DNA from: Pseudomonas putida
GTDB lineage: Bacteria; Pseudomonadota; Gammaproteobacteria; Pseudomonadales; Pseudomonadaceae
DNA: 64,000 bases
Assembly (NCBI RefSeq): GCF_028682635.1
Contig: NZ_JANHLK010000012.1
Coordinates: forward strand, 124,001 to 188,000
Direction: 5' to 3'
A program made the position numbers and the translations under genes. Position 1 is the stretch's first letter, and each line of letters opens with the position of its first letter. Positions 62,831 through 64,000 of this stretch are shown here, in pieces. The notes below the pieces were generated by a model. It was not told the DNA's origin and made no database searches. It was given only the letters and a program-made list of their open reading frames with translations.

Positions 62831-64000
62831 ATGAATGCTCTAGCCCGCCGCGCCGCAGGCCTGCTGCTCAGCACAGTTTGCCTGCCCCTTTCGGCCCTGG
62901 CGGCCGACCCGCAACCGACCCACGAATTCACCCTCGACAACGGCTTGAAGGTCGTCGTGCGCGAAGACCATCGCGCACCGGTGGTGGTTTCCCAGGTCTG
63001 GTACAAGGTTGGCTCCAGCTACGAGACGCCAGGTCAGACCGGCCTGTCCCATGCCCTGGAACACATGATGTTCAAGGGCAGCGAGAAAGTCGGCCCCGGC
63101 GAAGCGTCGCTGATCCTGCGCGACCTCGGTGCCGAAGAGAACGCCTTCACCAGCGACGACTTCACTGCGTACTACCAGGTCCTGGCCCGCGACCGCCTGG
63201 GCGTGGCCTTCGAACTTGAAGCCGACCGCATGGCCAGCCTGCGCCTGCCGCCCGACGAGTTCGCCCGGGAAATCGAAGTCATTAAAGAAGAACGGCGCCT
63301 GCGCACCGACGACAAGCCCATGTCCAAGGCCTACGAGCGCTTCAAGGCCATGGCCTATCCGGCCAGCGGCTATCACACGCCGACCATTGGCTGGATGGCG
63401 GACCTGGACCGGATGAAAGTCGAAGAGCTGCGACACTGGTACCAATCCTGGTACGTGCCGAACAACGCCACGCTGGTGGTGGTCGGCGACGTGACGCCGG
63501 ACGAGGTCAAGACCCTGGCCCAGCGCTACTTCGGCCCGATCGCCAAACGCGAGGTGCCGGCGGCGAAGATTCCGCTGGAGCTGGCCGAGCCCGGCGAACG
63601 CCAGATCACCCTGCACGTGAAGACCCAATTACCCAGCCTGATGCTGGCCTTCAACGTACCGAGCATCGCGACCGCCGAAGACAAACGCCTGGTCAACGCC
63701 TTGCGCCTGATCTCGGCGCTGCTCGATGGCGGCTACAGCGGACGCATCCCGACTCAACTGGAGCGCGGTGAAGAACTGCTGTCCGGCGGTTCGTCGAGCT
63801 ACGACGCCTATACCCGTGGCGACAGCCTGTTCACCCTGTCGGCCACCCCCAACAGCCAGAAGAAAAAGACCATCGCCCAGGCCGAAGCCGGTTTGTGGAA
63901 GCTGCTTGAGCAACTGAAGACCACCGCGCCGACCAGCGAAGAACTGGAACGCGTACGGGCCCAGGTCATCGCCGGGCTGGTCTACGAGCGTGATTCCATC
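62831..64000 (+). CDS. M16 family zinc metallopeptidase (partial, 3' end outside window)
   Basis: This is a pitrilysin-type (M16) peptidase of at least 390 residues; the stop lies beyond the right edge. A signal peptide (AAGLLLSTVCLPLSALA, cut before ADPQPT) sends it to the periplasm. The zinc motif HALEH is in GLSHALEHMMFKG (about residue 78), with the third ligand expected downstream near EENAFTSDDFTAYY. The order of ftsY and this peptidase, which is followed by a second M16 gene in relatives, is conserved in Pseudomonas. The ATG at 62831 begins the signal. Substrate unknown. Confidence 0.93.
   Translation, partial: MNALARRAAGLLLSTVCLPLSALAADPQPTHEFTLDNGLKVVVREDHRAPVVVSQVWYKVGSSYETPGQTGLSHALEHMMFKGSEKVGPGEASLILRDLGAEENAFTSDDFTAYYQVLARDRLGVAFELEADRMASLRLPPDEFAREIEVIKEERRLRTDDKPMSKAYERFKAMAYPASGYHTPTIGWMADLDRMKVEELRHWYQSWYVPNNATLVVVGDVTPDEVKTLAQRYFGPIAKREVPAAKIPLELAEPGERQITLHVKTQLPSLMLAFNVPSIATAEDKRLVNALRLISALLDGGYSGRIPTQLERGEELLSGGSSSYDAYTRGDSLFTLSATPNSQKKKTIAQAEAGLWKLLEQLKTTAPTSEELERVRAQVIAGLVYERDSI

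Overview
The window is a GC-rich chromosomal segment of a fluorescent-type Pseudomonas (P. fluorescens/P. putida relatives). Three things point there. The gene order (ahcY-metF, rhlE, yceI, bioA-rsmE, the pilGHIJ-chp cluster, gshB-tonB-yqgE-ruvX-pyrRBC', pilT-yggS-proC-yggT-metXW-rdgB-hemW, trmB-thiGS, rpoH-ftsXEY) is the mirror of the PA0372-PA0432 region of P. aeruginosa as I remember it. The proteins read like Pseudomonas orthologues throughout. The intergenic gaps are full of the inverted repeats (paired REP elements) typical of this group. Both ends are cut inside genes: an EamA permease on the left and an M16 peptidase on the right.

Layout. 1-3.5 kb: EamA, MFS and FNT-family transporters and a thioesterase. 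3.6-6.3 kb: ahcY behind an S-adenosylhomocysteine riboswitch, then metF (activated methyl cycle). 6.4-13.1 kb: a periplasmic binding protein, the RNA helicase RhlE, a cytochrome b561-YceI pair, a tiny unannotated lipoprotein gene, and a flavin amine oxidase with an odd Ala/Pro/Lys tail. 13.3-16.4 kb: bioA, rsmE and a hemolysin-III family protein. 16.5-24.8 kb: a complete malonate decarboxylase operon (mdcABCDEGH plus madLM) with its LysR regulator mdcR convergent at the far end; this block is an addition relative to P. aeruginosa gene order. 24.9-27.5 kb: an accessory patch with a lone Rhs-core protein carrying an unrelated AT-rich C-terminus, a decayed copy of part of mdcA, a frameshifted hypothetical gene, and a DUF6124-type gene behind a highly structured leader. 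27.6-37.7 kb: the Pil-Chp surface-sensing chemosensory system (chpC, chpA, pilJ, pilI, pilH, pilG), without pilK or chpB and with a REP pair inserted in frame inside chpA. 38.0-44.0 kb: gshB, tonB, yqgE, ruvX and the pyrRBC' pyrimidine operon with a catalytically dead dihydroorotase homologue. 44.1-55.1 kb: TM2 and NlpC/P60 proteins, pilT (no pilU beside it), yggS, proC, yggT, metX-metW, rdgB-hemW and relatives, then an AT-rich island with an Lrp regulator, a truncated serine hydroxymethyltransferase-like gene and a LysE exporter. 55.1-64 kb: trmB, thiG/thiS, DUF423, mtgA, rpoH, ftsX-ftsE-ftsY and the start of an M16 peptidase.

Most of the window is conserved core genome. The least explained part is 24.9-27.5 kb. 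There the leader of the DUF6124 gene contains a 12-bp closing stem, nested hairpins, a UUCG-capped hairpin and an 8-nt segment that could pair with either of two identical partners, so it looks like a regulatory RNA. I found no tRNA, rRNA, CRISPR array, intact insertion sequence or prophage. Family names and comparisons to other species are from memory; no database search was possible.
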